Positions 8,400 to 18,546 are shown, numbered from the stretch's first letter. The stretch is 64,000 nucleotides of DNA from Epilithonimonas xixisoli (GCF_004365655.1 NZ_SOEO01000003.1:496001-560000), one strand, 5' to 3'. Numbers and translations are program-made. Notes: generated by a model not told the origin, from the letters alone.

Positions 8400-10334
8400 A
8401 TGTTGTTCTCTAATGCACGAAAAGGAAAAGATTATATAAACAAAAATGTTTTTAATCTTTCGGATTTTAGGTATTTACCTAGATGGATTATTCTCTTTAT
8501 AGATATTTGTATTATTGCACTATCTATAGTTGTTTCACATTTACTCATACTTGGGTTGGATGTAAGGCATTATCACGTATATCCATTAGTCTTAGTATTC
8601 TTATCGATTATTGGGATTAATGTCTTCTTTATGTATTTGTTCAGAACCTATTTGGGGGTTATTAGGCATTCTACTTTTATAGATTTGTTTAAGATCATCT
8701 TTGCAAACTTTGGAACGGCAATTACTCTAGGGGTTCTCAATTATGCATATTACTTTTTGTTTGGCAAGAAAATAATATTAATACCTTTTATTGGTTTTTA
8801 TTTTGCGTTCTCCTGTCTGTTTTTATTTGTTTTTAGGCTTCTTGTTAAAACATTTTTTAATGCTATTAAAGAAAATAAAAGAAGCGCAGTAAGAAAAAAA
8901 ATATACATTTTAGGAGATGATGATACTTCTGTTGCAATAGCACAGGCGATTCTTTCCAACCCAAATCTTCCTTTTGATATTTTAGGGTTCATTTCTTATC
9001 ATAATAAGAAAGTCAGCATCAAACTTCTTGGAAAAAATATTGTTACAAAGTCAGATTTTATTCACCATCTCAAAGATGAAGATCACGACATAAGTGGTGT
9101 TTTGATAATCAAGGAAACGCTACAGAAAGAGGAACTGGATTTTTGGGTTAATATTTTCTTGGAGAATAATCTTAAGATTTACAAAGCACCATCTATGCAG
9201 AAGTTGCGTAGCAATGAGATGATAAACCATATTAAGACCATTCAAATTGAAGATCTGCTTAATAGAAGACCTATCAAATTAGATAATCTTGAAATCAAAA
9301 AACGACATTTCCAAAAAACAATTTTAGTAACAGGTGGAGCTGGTTCTATTGGTAAAGAGATTGTAAGACAAGTTGCTCTTTTGGAACCTTTGCAGATTGT
9401 GATTTTGGATCAGTCAGAAACGCCATTGTACGATACGGAGCTGGAAATGAGGGAAACTTATCCTCATATCAATTTCAAATTTGTACTTGCGGATATTTCC
9501 AATCTTAGCCGTTTGGAGCCTATTTTTGCTAGGTATAATTTTTCTATGGTCTATCACGCAGCGGCTTACAAACACGTGCCACTCGTGGAAGAAAATCCAC
9601 ATGAAGGTGTTTTAGTAAATGTCTTAGGCACCAAAAATCTTGCATTACTTTCCAGTAAGTATGGCGTTAATAGATTTGTAATGGTTTCTACAGACAAAGC
9701 GGTGAATCCGACAAATGTGATGGGAGCATCCAAAAGAGTTGCTGAATTATTCGTACAGTCTTTGCAAAATTTAGAAGGTAATTCCACCAAATTTATTACT
9801 ACAAGATTTGGAAATGTTTTGGGCTCGAATGGATCTGTAATTCCTCATTTCCGAAAACAAATTGCAAAAGGAGGTCCAGTTACCATCACCCATCCAGATA
9901 TTGTAAGGTATTTCATGACCATAGCAGAAGCTTGTGAGCTTGTGCTGAATGCCGGAACAATGGGTAAAGGTGGCGAAATCTACGTTTTTGACATGGGAGA
10001 GCCTGTCAAGATTCTGGATCTTGCAAAACGAATGATAAAGCTTTCCGGGTTCGAACCAGATATCGATATCAAAATTATCTACACAGGATTGAGACCAGGT
10101 GAAAAGCTTTATGAAGAACTTCTAAGTGACGATGCCAAAACACTTCCTACTTCTCACGAAAAAATTATGATCTCCAAAGATCCATCGATGGCGTTTGAAG
10201 AAATCGACGAATTGACAGAATTAGTAATTGATTATTCCAAAAAAGAAGAAAAGCAAGAAATTGTGAGAATCTTAAAATCTATCGTAAAAGAATTTAAAAG
10301 CAATAATTCTATTTATGAATCGTTAGATAAATAA
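8400..10334 (+). CDS. pglF: PglF/WbpM-type membrane UDP-GlcNAc 4,6-dehydratase
   Basis: This 644-residue protein has an N-terminal membrane domain of about four helices (residues 25-150), a CoA-binding/Rossmann-like linker (about 165-270), and a C-terminal extended SDR domain. The NAD site is TGGAGSIGKEI (about 311-321); YHAAAYKHVPLVEENP follows; the catalytic block STDKAVNPTNVMGASKR (about 430-446) has Met where classical SDRs have the catalytic Tyr, as in PglF, WbpM and FlaA1. It converts UDP-GlcNAc to UDP-2-acetamido-4-keto-6-deoxy-glucose and feeds PglE and probably the WbpV-like reductase encoded at 25307. It is the usual length for the membrane-bound subfamily. Confidence 0.93.
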   Translation: MLFSNARKGKDYINKNVFNLSDFRYLPRWIILFIDICIIALSIVVSHLLILGLDVRHYHVYPLVLVFLSIIGINVFFMYLFRTYLGVIRHSTFIDLFKIIFANFGTAITLGVLNYAYYFLFGKKIILIPFIGFYFAFSCLFLFVFRLLVKTFFNAIKENKRSAVRKKIYILGDDDTSVAIAQAILSNPNLPFDILGFISYHNKKVSIKLLGKNIVTKSDFIHHLKDEDHDISGVLIIKETLQKEELDFWVNIFLENNLKIYKAPSMQKLRSNEMINHIKTIQIEDLLNRRPIKLDNLEIKKRHFQKTILVTGGAGSIGKEIVRQVALLEPLQIVILDQSETPLYDTELEMRETYPHINFKFVLADISNLSRLEPIFARYNFSMVYHAAAYKHVPLVEENPHEGVLVNVLGTKNLALLSSKYGVNRFVMVSTDKAVNPTNVMGASKRVAELFVQSLQNLEGNSTKFITTRFGNVLGSNGSVIPHFRKQIAKGGPVTITHPDIVRYFMTIAEACELVLNAGTMGKGGEIYVFDMGEPVKILDLAKRMIKLSGFEPDIDIKIIYTGLRPGEKLYEELLSDDAKTLPTSHEKIMISKDPSMAFEEIDELTELVIDYSKKEEKQEIVRILKSIVKEFKSNNSIYESLDK

Positions 10335-10341
10335 GAATCGC

Positions 10342-10349
10342 TATATTTG
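10342..10349 (+). promoter_or_regulatory. Bacteroidota -7 box for wza operon
   Basis: TATATTTG followed by CA matches TAnnTTTG. It lies just after the pglF stop codon and 27 bases before the wza start codon. No exact TTG is found at the -33 position, so the call rests on the -7 box and its position. Confidence 0.5.
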
Positions 10350-10375
10350 CAAACCTTCAATTTAAGAAATCATTT

Positions 10376-11179
10376 ATGAGAAGAGCTTTATCCATAATTT
10401 TTATGGCTTCCTTGTTTTGTGTTATATTTTCATGTAAAGTAAGAGAGGATATTGACTACATGAGAAATATTGAGAGTGTTGCAATTCAAACCTCAATTCA
10501 GAATTCAAAATTTACAATCCAAAGTGGTGATCAATTGGTGATTTTGGTAACAGCTAAAGACATGGATGTTGTAAAGCCTTTTAACCAAAATTATTCTTCT
10601 AGCGAGATTTCTCAATTCTCATTGCCAAATAGTAATTTGCCTGTGCAAGGACAGAGTTCTGTTTCTGGTCCTACTTATGTTGTAGATTCTAATGGTTTTA
10701 TTCAATTTCCTATTTTAGGAAATATTGACACTAAGGGCAAAACTTTGGAGCAGTTTCGTGAAGGCCTTAAAGAAAGACTTAAGCAATACGTAAAGGATCC
10801 TGGAGTAAGTGCTAGAAATACTAATTTTACGATAACGGTATTGGGAGAAGTCAATAAAACAGGGCAGTTCCTAATGCCAACTGGTCAATCGGTAACACTA
10901 TTGAGTGCTCTTGGTCTTGCGGGAGATCTTACTATCTACGGACAAAGAAAAAATGTTCTGATTATAAGAAATATTGATGGTAATACGACTAAAGAATACA
11001 TAGATCTTACCAATGCAGAATTCATCAATTCTCCATACTACTATGTAAAACAGAATGATGTGATTTATGTTTCTCCAAACAATACAAGAAGGAATTCATC
11101 TGCATTTGGTCCTCAGACTGGAGTATTTATATCTATTGCATCAGTAGTTGTGGGGCTTTTGGCATTGCTGTTTAGGTAA
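10376..11179 (+). CDS. wza: Wza-type polysaccharide export lipoprotein
   Basis: A 267-residue outer-membrane polysaccharide export protein. The signal peptide ends in a lipobox (IFSC, lipidated Cys20). The Poly_export/SLBB portion follows: FTIQSGDQLVILV, then YVVDSNGFIQFPILGNIDTKGKTLEQ, then VTVLGEVNKTGQF-like SLBB repeats and a predicted hydrophobic C-terminal segment (FISIASVVVGLLALLF) that in Wza forms the outer-membrane barrel helix. It forms the export pore for the polymer together with Wzc. It is shorter than E. coli Wza, as is common in Bacteroidota. It starts a tight gene run with two Wzc genes. Confidence 0.92.
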   Translation: MRRALSIIFMASLFCVIFSCKVREDIDYMRNIESVAIQTSIQNSKFTIQSGDQLVILVTAKDMDVVKPFNQNYSSSEISQFSLPNSNLPVQGQSSVSGPTYVVDSNGFIQFPILGNIDTKGKTLEQFREGLKERLKQYVKDPGVSARNTNFTITVLGEVNKTGQFLMPTGQSVTLLSALGLAGDLTIYGQRKNVLIIRNIDGNTTKEYIDLTNAEFINSPYYYVKQNDVIYVSPNNTRRNSSAFGPQTGVFISIASVVVGLLALLFR

Positions 11180-11198
11180 TTCTTATTTTAAGTTCTCC

Positions 11199-13523
11199 AT
11201 GGAAAAAAACACAAATAACCCTTCTGAAATAGATATTAATTCGATAATTAAACCATATTTGTCGAAATGGTATTGGTTTGTTGTGTTCCTGTTTTTAGCA
11301 ATTTTCTTAGCAATTGTTTACATAAAGACTGCTGTAACAGTTTATCATGTGCAAAGTGCGGTTCTGATCAAAGATGCGAAAAAATCAATTGGAGGTGCTG
11401 GTGGTATGGGTGTTTTAGAAGGCCTTTCCGGATTTGGTGGTATGAGCACCAATAGTATTGAGAACGAGTTAGAGGTTTTTAAAACTAAAAAACTAGCCCG
11501 AGATGTTGCATCAATCAATCATCTTCAAACTACATTACTTTCAAATTCTTTTTTTACGAAGAAAGAGTTGTTTGGAGATACATCTCCAATAATTGTTCAC
11601 ATCATAAATGAAAAAAAGAATAAGGAGTTTCCCAAAAAACCTTTTACGGTCAGTTTTGAGAAAGGCAAAGTAAATCTAAAGTCCGAGGAATTTAATTTTA
11701 ATAAAACTGTTGAGTATGGAAGATCTGTAAGTCTTCCTTTTGCTAATATAATCATTACAAAGAATAAGGCTTTTGACAGAGAAAAGGCAAAGGAAATTAA
11801 TAAAGAGCTTGAACTCAGTTTTTCTAGTTTAGAATCTGCAGCTTCCGATATTCAAAAATTGATACAAGTAGATCTTGCAGACAAAGATGGTACAATTATC
11901 AGTTTGGGCGTAAATTATCCAGAGACAGATAAAGCCAAGACAATTCTAAAATCCTTGGTAGATTCTTACAACAAAGATGCAATTGTGGACAAGAATTCGG
12001 AGTCTCATAAGACCAAAGAATTTATCGATGACAGGATTGATAAAATATCGGGCGAATTAGGAAATGTAGAATCAGAAAAAGAAAGATTTAAAACAGATCA
12101 TAAGATTACAGATCTTATGACAGAAGCCAAAATCAATCTCGAAAGCTCTGCAGACGCCAAAAAAAAACAATTGGAGCTGGATGCACAGCTTGAACTGACA
12201 AATGATTTGATTTCTTATCTCAACAAACAAAATACGAATCAATTATTGCCAGTCAATGTAGGATTGGAAAGTCAGGAATCTAACACTGATATTGCTGCTT
12301 ACAATAAAATGGTACTGGACAGAAACAGATTGCTGGAAAATGCTACACCTCAGAATCCATTGGTTCAGGATATCAGCCAGCAGATCAATTCTATGAAACG
12401 ATCTGTCTCCGAATCGTTGCAAAAAAATAAATTAGCCCTACAGTTAGCGCTCAACGAATATGTGTCTGAGCAGAGTAAAATAGGTGATAGAATTACAAAA
12501 ATACCACATCAAGAAAAACTTTTCAGAAGTTTGGAAAGGCAGCAGCAAATTAAAGAAAATCTTTATCTTCTGTTGTTGCAAAAACGTGAGGAAACGGCAA
12601 TATCATTAGCTGTCGTTGCTCCTAAAGCGCGTGTGGTAGAGCCTGCATATATCGCGGATAAGCCTGTAGCACCAAAAAAAATGATTATACTTTTGGTAAG
12701 CATGATATTAGGTGTTTTGATTCCTTTTGTTTTGATTTATTTAAAAGAATTAATCAACACAAAAATAAGTTCAAAAGATGATCTTAAATCATTGACTGCG
12801 ATTCCGGTAGTAGCAGAAATCCCTGCTATCAGGAAAAATGTGGATCACGTAATCAAACATAATGATTTTTCACAATTGGCAGAGTCTTTCCGGATTTTAA
12901 CAACCAACATCGGTTTTATGTTGCCGAAAATTGATAATGGTAAAGTAATTTTTGTAACCTCTTCCATTAAAGGGGAAGGAAAAACTTTTGTTTCTATGAA
13001 TTTGGCTTTATCACTTTCCTATTCTAATGAGAGAGTGGTAATTATTGGTGCGGACATTAGAAATCCGCAGCTGCAGAGGTACAATAATGGAAAGAACCCT
13101 GGCAAAGGACTGTCAGAATTTTTATATGATAAAAACACAACACTAGATGAGATTACATTCAAAAACCCCGTTAATAACAAATGTGATATAATCTATTCCG
13201 GAACTATTCCGCCAAACCCTACAGAGCTATTAAAGAATGGAAGATTGAGTGCTCTTTTGGATGATTTGAGATTAAAATACGATTATATCATAGTAGATAC
13301 TGCGCCATTACTTCTGGTGACAGATACATTTACCTTTGTTAATTATGCAGACCTGAAATTGTACGTTACAAGATCTAATTTTACAGATAAAAAATTGATA
13401 GACTTTGCAAATGATTCTGTTGAGTCTGGAAAATTGGATAATGTAGCTTTTGTACTGAATGATGTGACAAAACAAAATTTTGGCTATGGCAACAAGTATG
13501 GCTATGGATATAATAATAAATAA
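11199..13523 (+). CDS. wzc: Wzc-type polysaccharide co-polymerase with BY-kinase domain, copy 1
   Basis: A 774-residue product: an N-terminal Wzz domain between two membrane helices (near residues 20-45 and 490-515), a long coiled-coil periplasmic region ending in the GNVR motif area (IPHQEKLFRSLERQQQIKENLYLLLLQ), and a C-terminal bacterial tyrosine kinase domain. Walker A is SIKGEGKTF (about 588-596), Walker A' is VVIIGADIRNPQ, Walker B is YIIVDTAPLLLVTD. The C-terminus holds a tyrosine cluster (FGYGNKYGYGY), the usual autophosphorylation site. It controls chain length and drives export with Wza. The ATG at 11199 lies 19 bases after wza; an in-frame TTG inside wza is not needed. A close tandem paralogue follows 14 bases downstream. 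Confidence 0.93.
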   Translation: MEKNTNNPSEIDINSIIKPYLSKWYWFVVFLFLAIFLAIVYIKTAVTVYHVQSAVLIKDAKKSIGGAGGMGVLEGLSGFGGMSTNSIENELEVFKTKKLARDVASINHLQTTLLSNSFFTKKELFGDTSPIIVHIINEKKNKEFPKKPFTVSFEKGKVNLKSEEFNFNKTVEYGRSVSLPFANIIITKNKAFDREKAKEINKELELSFSSLESAASDIQKLIQVDLADKDGTIISLGVNYPETDKAKTILKSLVDSYNKDAIVDKNSESHKTKEFIDDRIDKISGELGNVESEKERFKTDHKITDLMTEAKINLESSADAKKKQLELDAQLELTNDLISYLNKQNTNQLLPVNVGLESQESNTDIAAYNKMVLDRNRLLENATPQNPLVQDISQQINSMKRSVSESLQKNKLALQLALNEYVSEQSKIGDRITKIPHQEKLFRSLERQQQIKENLYLLLLQKREETAISLAVVAPKARVVEPAYIADKPVAPKKMIILLVSMILGVLIPFVLIYLKELINTKISSKDDLKSLTAIPVVAEIPAIRKNVDHVIKHNDFSQLAESFRILTTNIGFMLPKIDNGKVIFVTSSIKGEGKTFVSMNLALSLSYSNERVVIIGADIRNPQLQRYNNGKNPGKGLSEFLYDKNTTLDEITFKNPVNNKCDIIYSGTIPPNPTELLKNGRLSALLDDLRLKYDYIIVDTAPLLLVTDTFTFVNYADLKLYVTRSNFTDKKLIDFANDSVESGKLDNVAFVLNDVTKQNFGYGNKYGYGYNNK

Positions 13524-13537
13524 TAATTACTACTTAG

Positions 13538-15898
13538 ATGGACGTAAAGAATAGAGAAGAAGAATTCAATTTAAGAGAACTTATCAAGCCTTATTTGAAA
13601 AAATGGTATTGGTTTTTTATTTCTACATTTATAACTGCTTTACTTGCAATTGTTTATATCAAGTTCGCTACACCTGTTTATAAAGTACAATCGTCCGTAT
13701 TGATAAAGGATGCTAAGAAAATGTCTAATGCTGCTGGGGATTTCGGAGTTTTAGCAGGCTTAGGAGGATTTGCTGGAATGGGAACCAACAGTATTGAAAA
13801 TGAGTTGGAAATCTTCAAATCTAAAAAAATTGTAGAAGATGTAAGCAAAAACTTAAAACTTCAGGTTTCTGTTTACTCTAAAGAAAAATATTATGATGTA
13901 GAATTATATAAGGATACCAATCCTTTTATCATCCATGTTGTAAATGAAAAAGAATTCGAAGAACTTCCCAAGAAACCGATTGATATCAAAATTGATGGGA
14001 ATGTAATCACTCTATCTTCCGAAGAACTTAAAAAAAATATTGTTACTGGTTTCAACAGAACTATCAGTCTTCCTTATGCCAATTTTATCATAGAGAAGAA
14101 TCCAAAATTCAATAGAAAGAAAGTTAAAAAACTGGATTTGAAAGAATTCTATTTCACATTTTCAGATTTTGTGACTATTGTAGATGATTATCAAAAAGCT
14201 ATAGAAGTTGACCTTTTGGATAAAGATGCAACAGTTATCGGTCTATCTATGTCCAATGCAACTGTCGATAAGTCAAAAGACATTCTAAATGGCCTTGTGA
14301 GTATTTACAATGAGTATGCGATTAAAGATAAAAATGCAGAGTCGAAGAAAACCAAAGACTTTATAGATGAACGAATTATTCTTATATCCAAAGAATTAGG
14401 TGAAGTCGAAAGTGATAAAGAGCGATTCAAAATAGATAACGATATCATTGATATTGGAACCGAAGCCAAGATGAATCTGCAAATTTCCAACGAAACGAGA
14501 AGAAAAAGTCTAGAATTGGATACCCAAATAGAATTGAGCAGAATGCTACTGGGGTATATAGACAATCAAACTAATACTTATCAGGTTCTTCCAACTAATA
14601 TTGGTTTGGATAACCCTACAGCCACATCTAACATTACTGCTTATAATAAATTAGTGATGGATAGAAATAGGCTTCTGGAGAATGCAACGCCGGAAAATCC
14701 ATTGGTAAAAGAAGTTAACAAAGACTTGGTAGGTCTAAAAAATGCTATGAGGGAAAGCATCCAGCGTTATTTGATTAATATGAATGCTACGAAGAATCAA
14801 ATCGACAGAGAAAACTCTTACAGTGACGCATTGGTTCAAAAAGTTCCGAGACAAGAAAAATTGTTTAGAAATATAGAAAGACAACAGCAAATAAAAGAAA
14901 ATCTGTACCTTCTTTTACTACAAAAAAGAGAAGAAGCTGCCATCTCAATGGCTATCACCGATAGTAAAGCTAGAGTAGTAGATGAAGCATATGCGGCCAA
15001 AAAACCTGTGTCACCTAAAAAGATGATTATTCTTGCAGGTGCACTATTCTTAGGCGCTTTATTGCCATTCTTGTTTATTTATATCAGAGAGCTTCTTAAT
15101 ACTAAGATTGTTGATAAACACGATTTGGATAATCTGACTTCATCCTCTGTCCTTGCCGAAATCCCAAGATTGTCCAGTAAAGAGAATGAACTTATCCAGC
15201 ACAATGACGTCTCTCCTTTGGCAGAATCGTTTAGGATTTTGGTTACCAATATCAAATTCATGCTACCAAGAAAAGATACCGCAAAGATTATTTTTGTAAC
15301 TTCTACAATGAAAGGTGAGGGTAAAACTTTTATTTCTGTGAATTTGTCTTTGGCTTTGGCTACTTCACAGAATAGAGTTTTGGTTATTGGTTCAGATATA
15401 AGAAATCCGCAACTCCAGAGGTACAATCCTGCAATGAAAAATGCAAAAGGATTATCAGAATACCTCTACGAAGAGATAAATGATAGTAAGGATATTATAA
15501 AACCAAGTGGTTTCCATCCGAATTGTGACTTCATCTATTCTGGTAGTATTCCGCCAAATCCAACGGATCTACTACAAAACGGACGCTATGCCAAATTGCT
15601 TTCATCTGTAGAAAATGATTACGATTACATCATTTTGGACACGGCACCTCTAATGTTGGTAACAGATTCTTTCCTCATTTCAGAAGTAGCAGATTCCACA
15701 ATCTATGTTACAAGATCAGAAACTACAGAGAAAGATTTTATAGAATTTGCTAACAAAAATATCGCGTCTGGGAAAATTAAAAATACAGGATTTGTTTTGA
15801 ATGATGTGCATAAAACCAATTTCGGCTATGGAAATCAATATGGTTATGGTTACCAACAGGAATCAAAGAATACTTGGTTTGAGAAATATTTTAAATAA
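13538..15898 (+). CDS. wzc: Wzc-type polysaccharide co-polymerase with BY-kinase domain, copy 2
   Basis: A 786-residue paralogue of the preceding gene, alike over its whole length: same opening (LIKPYLKKWYWF), same GMGTNSIENELEIFKSKK block, same GNVR-like region, Walker A TMKGEGKTF (about 588-596), Walker A' VLVIGSDIRNPQ, Walker B YIILDTAPLMLVTD. The C-terminal Tyr cluster (FGYGNQYGYGY) is followed by 11 extra residues absent from copy 1. Both copies keep all kinase motifs, so neither looks decayed. They could form mixed oligomers or serve two chain-length classes; this is inference. Confidence 0.92.
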   Translation: MDVKNREEEFNLRELIKPYLKKWYWFFISTFITALLAIVYIKFATPVYKVQSSVLIKDAKKMSNAAGDFGVLAGLGGFAGMGTNSIENELEIFKSKKIVEDVSKNLKLQVSVYSKEKYYDVELYKDTNPFIIHVVNEKEFEELPKKPIDIKIDGNVITLSSEELKKNIVTGFNRTISLPYANFIIEKNPKFNRKKVKKLDLKEFYFTFSDFVTIVDDYQKAIEVDLLDKDATVIGLSMSNATVDKSKDILNGLVSIYNEYAIKDKNAESKKTKDFIDERIILISKELGEVESDKERFKIDNDIIDIGTEAKMNLQISNETRRKSLELDTQIELSRMLLGYIDNQTNTYQVLPTNIGLDNPTATSNITAYNKLVMDRNRLLENATPENPLVKEVNKDLVGLKNAMRESIQRYLINMNATKNQIDRENSYSDALVQKVPRQEKLFRNIERQQQIKENLYLLLLQKREEAAISMAITDSKARVVDEAYAAKKPVSPKKMIILAGALFLGALLPFLFIYIRELLNTKIVDKHDLDNLTSSSVLAEIPRLSSKENELIQHNDVSPLAESFRILVTNIKFMLPRKDTAKIIFVTSTMKGEGKTFISVNLSLALATSQNRVLVIGSDIRNPQLQRYNPAMKNAKGLSEYLYEEINDSKDIIKPSGFHPNCDFIYSGSIPPNPTDLLQNGRYAKLLSSVENDYDYIILDTAPLMLVTDSFLISEVADSTIYVTRSETTEKDFIEFANKNIASGKIKNTGFVLNDVHKTNFGYGNQYGYGYQQESKNTWFEKYFK

Positions 15899-15904
15899 TA
15901 TTTC

Positions 15905-17194
15905 ATGATATCAATTGTTAAAAAAAATCTTAAATCTAATTTTTTTAGAGATAGCTTTTGGGCACTAATTGGGAATGTTATTTTCAGAGGTTCTGGATTA
16001 ATAGCGTCTATTTTATTAGCAAAAATTCTTCAAAAAAATGCCTACGGAGAATTTAATTCACTTAAAAATACACTTACCACTTTGGCAATTTTTACCACTT
16101 TTGGTCTAGGTTATACTTCTACAAAATTTGTAGCAGATTGCATTTCAGATTCCGATAAAAATCCAAAAAAAATTATAGCAAAAATTTATAAAATTGCTTT
16201 AGGCTTTAGTGTTCTTGTAGGATTGTTGACTTTTTTATTTGCTCCACAAATTTCAGAACTCTATTATAATAATTCCGCTTTCGATCTTAAAATAAGAATA
16301 TTGTCAATTTGGATTGTTTTGCTTGCTGTGAGTACTGCTCAAAATGGAGTTATAGCAGGGCTTGGAATTTTTAAAAAATTTACTTACGTTAATATCAGCA
16401 TTGGTATTACAACTCTCATCCTAATACCATTATTTGCGTATTATTATGACATAATTGGAGCTTGTATTAGTTTACTAATCATTCAGGCGGTTAACTGTAT
16501 TGTGAATGAATATTTTATTAGAAACAATATGAAAGCTTACACCAATTTGGAGTTGGACGAGGTAAGTTATACGAATATTATATCCTATTCATTGCCATTG
16601 ACCCTTATTGAGGCTATTTATTCTATATCCTTGTGGGTTAATTATTTTTTGTTACAAAACAACTATGATTACGGAGAGGTGGCTTTATATTCTACTTCTA
16701 TGCAATGGTACATTCTTTTGTTATTCATTCCAATGGTGTTGAAAAATGTCCTTTTATCATATTTTTCTAAGAAGAATTTAGAACAAAATGTTTTTAAAAA
16801 CGCAATTATTCTATCTTTTATCAGTACCTTTTTTCCTGTTGTTTTCATATTCATTTTCTCTTCATTTATTGAGCAGATGTATGGAAATAATTTTGTGGGA
16901 TTGAGCGAAATTATACGATTAATGTCAATCATTCCGATCTTTTCCAGTATTGTAAGTGTAATGGAACAGTATTTATTTTCAAAATCTAAAAATTGGATTG
17001 TTTTTATTATAAGCTTCTTAAAAGATATTGGAACCTGTGCACTGTTCTTCTATTTTATCCAATATGAGAATATAGAAAATGCTGCCTATTATTTGATTTT
17101 ATCTTATTTGATACTTAATACGGTATCGTTTATAATTTATGCCCTATTATTTTTTAAAACAGGAATCCATAAAAAATCTGTTGAAATAGTATAA
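15905..17194 (+). CDS. wzx: Wzx-type lipid-linked oligosaccharide flippase
   Basis: A 429-residue polytopic membrane protein of the MOP/MATE-like polysaccharide exporter family, with about 12 hydrophobic segments and an N-terminal block (FWALIGNVIFRGSGLIASIL, then NAYGEFNSL) typical of Wzx. It moves the undecaprenyl-linked repeat unit from the cytoplasmic to the periplasmic leaflet. It begins 6 bases after the second wzc and is followed by the polymerase gene, the classical Wzx/Wzy order. Confidence 0.9.
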   Translation: MISIVKKNLKSNFFRDSFWALIGNVIFRGSGLIASILLAKILQKNAYGEFNSLKNTLTTLAIFTTFGLGYTSTKFVADCISDSDKNPKKIIAKIYKIALGFSVLVGLLTFLFAPQISELYYNNSAFDLKIRILSIWIVLLAVSTAQNGVIAGLGIFKKFTYVNISIGITTLILIPLFAYYYDIIGACISLLIIQAVNCIVNEYFIRNNMKAYTNLELDEVSYTNIISYSLPLTLIEAIYSISLWVNYFLLQNNYDYGEVALYSTSMQWYILLLFIPMVLKNVLLSYFSKKNLEQNVFKNAIILSFISTFFPVVFIFIFSSFIEQMYGNNFVGLSEIIRLMSIIPIFSSIVSVMEQYLFSKSKNWIVFIISFLKDIGTCALFFYFIQYENIENAAYYLILSYLILNTVSFIIYALLFFKTGIHKKSVEIV

Positions 17195-17205
17195 CAATAA
17201 AGCCA

Positions 17206-18546
17206 ATGAGAAAGATATTTGCGATAGTAATGATAGTATTAGGGGTTTTGTTGTTTGAATATGCCCCAACGCGTTATGATTATAATTATAGTATCATCTG
17301 TGGTGTCATATATTTAATACTTATAATAGTTTATTATTTTCTCAAACAAAAGAAAAATTATTTGGATTTTGACTCCATTTTCTTTTTTACATATTTCTTT
17401 GTCACCTTGTATTATCCTATATTTATGTTTGAAACAGATGCAACTCGATATTTTATGTTTGCATTCCCTTTCAACGAGAATCATATTCCAAGGGGTTCTG
17501 CATTGGCAATTTTAGGAGTTGCATCATACATGGCAGGAGGATTGTTTTTTAATGATAAAAAGATAAATATTTATGACAATATCGACGCTTCTTCAAATTA
17601 TAAAAAAATAGCAAATAAGCACCTTTATATTATTTCGCTAGTCACATTTTTACTTTATGTTTTCACAGGTGGGTATGAGGAAATGAAAGCTTATTATTCT
17701 GGAGTGAAAATAAAAGAAAGCTCTGGAATATCCTTTTATTTTTTCTTGTTTTGTCCAGCATTTTTGTTTTCAGCGCTTATAATTGAGTTTTATAACTTAC
17801 GCAACCTGTCACCAAAAAAATTTGAGAAGAGAAAAATCAGTTTAATATCTTTTGTAACCACTTTTACAATTTTAGTATTAATCCTTTTAAGTGGTAGTAG
17901 AACCGTTCCTTTACAAATTATTTTATTGCTCTTTGGAGTTTACTCACTCTATTATAAAGATATTAATTTAATAAGATTTATAACCTCAATATTTGTAGGT
18001 TTGATTTTGATGTTTGGAATAGTTATTTTTCGAGGCTACACACAAGATGACGCATTCTCATTAGGAGATGTTGTAATGGATTTGATTATCAATAATCGCA
18101 GTAGTTACTTGGCTTTGGAAATAGTAGACGAAAAAGGATTGACTTTTGGAGAAAATATGATTTCTCCCCTTGCAGCACCTATTCCGTTTTTGCAAAGTTT
18201 TTTTGTTAATTACGGCTTTGATGAAAATCATATCTCCTCATCAAGATTTTTTACAGAATACACTTTAGGAGAGTTTGACGGCTTTGGGTTGGGAACTAAT
18301 ATAATAGCTGACATCTATTTATCATTTGATTTGATCGGTGTATTAGTTTTAATGTTTCTTTTAGGATTTATGGTTGCTAAATCAAAATTCTATTCAAAAT
18401 CTAGTATTTACTATTTAACCATTTATGCTATTTTAATGTCATATGCTGTTTTCTTGGTAAGAGCAGAATATTTTTACTTTTTAAGATATATGATTTGGGC
18501 TTTGGTAATTATATTTTTCACCAAAAGTAAATTTAAATTTTCCTAG
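17206..18546 (+). CDS. wzy: Wzy-type oligosaccharide repeat unit polymerase
   Basis: A 446-residue protein with 10 or more predicted membrane helices and a large extracytoplasmic loop in the second half (about residues 285-365, containing NNRSSYLALEIV and the Phe-Gly-rich FFTEYTLGEFDGFGLGTNI). This layout fits O-antigen polymerase-family proteins (Wzy), which are poorly conserved in sequence; the call rests on topology plus position right after wzx. It would join flipped repeat units in the periplasm. A WaaL-like ligase fold is possible but less likely here. Confidence 0.78.
   Translation: MRKIFAIVMIVLGVLLFEYAPTRYDYNYSIICGVIYLILIIVYYFLKQKKNYLDFDSIFFFTYFFVTLYYPIFMFETDATRYFMFAFPFNENHIPRGSALAILGVASYMAGGLFFNDKKINIYDNIDASSNYKKIANKHLYIISLVTFLLYVFTGGYEEMKAYYSGVKIKESSGISFYFFLFCPAFLFSALIIEFYNLRNLSPKKFEKRKISLISFVTTFTILVLILLSGSRTVPLQIILLLFGVYSLYYKDINLIRFITSIFVGLILMFGIVIFRGYTQDDAFSLGDVVMDLIINNRSSYLALEIVDEKGLTFGENMISPLAAPIPFLQSFFVNYGFDENHISSSRFFTEYTLGEFDGFGLGTNIIADIYLSFDLIGVLVLMFLLGFMVAKSKFYSKSSIYYLTIYAILMSYAVFLVRAEYFYFLRYMIWALVIIFFTKSKFKFS

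Noticed and set aside
17206-18546. Wzy-like protein considered as an exosortase for the PID-tail protein
   Set aside because: Exosortases are about 170-300 residues with conserved Cys, Arg and His; this protein has the length and large periplasmic loop of a polymerase.
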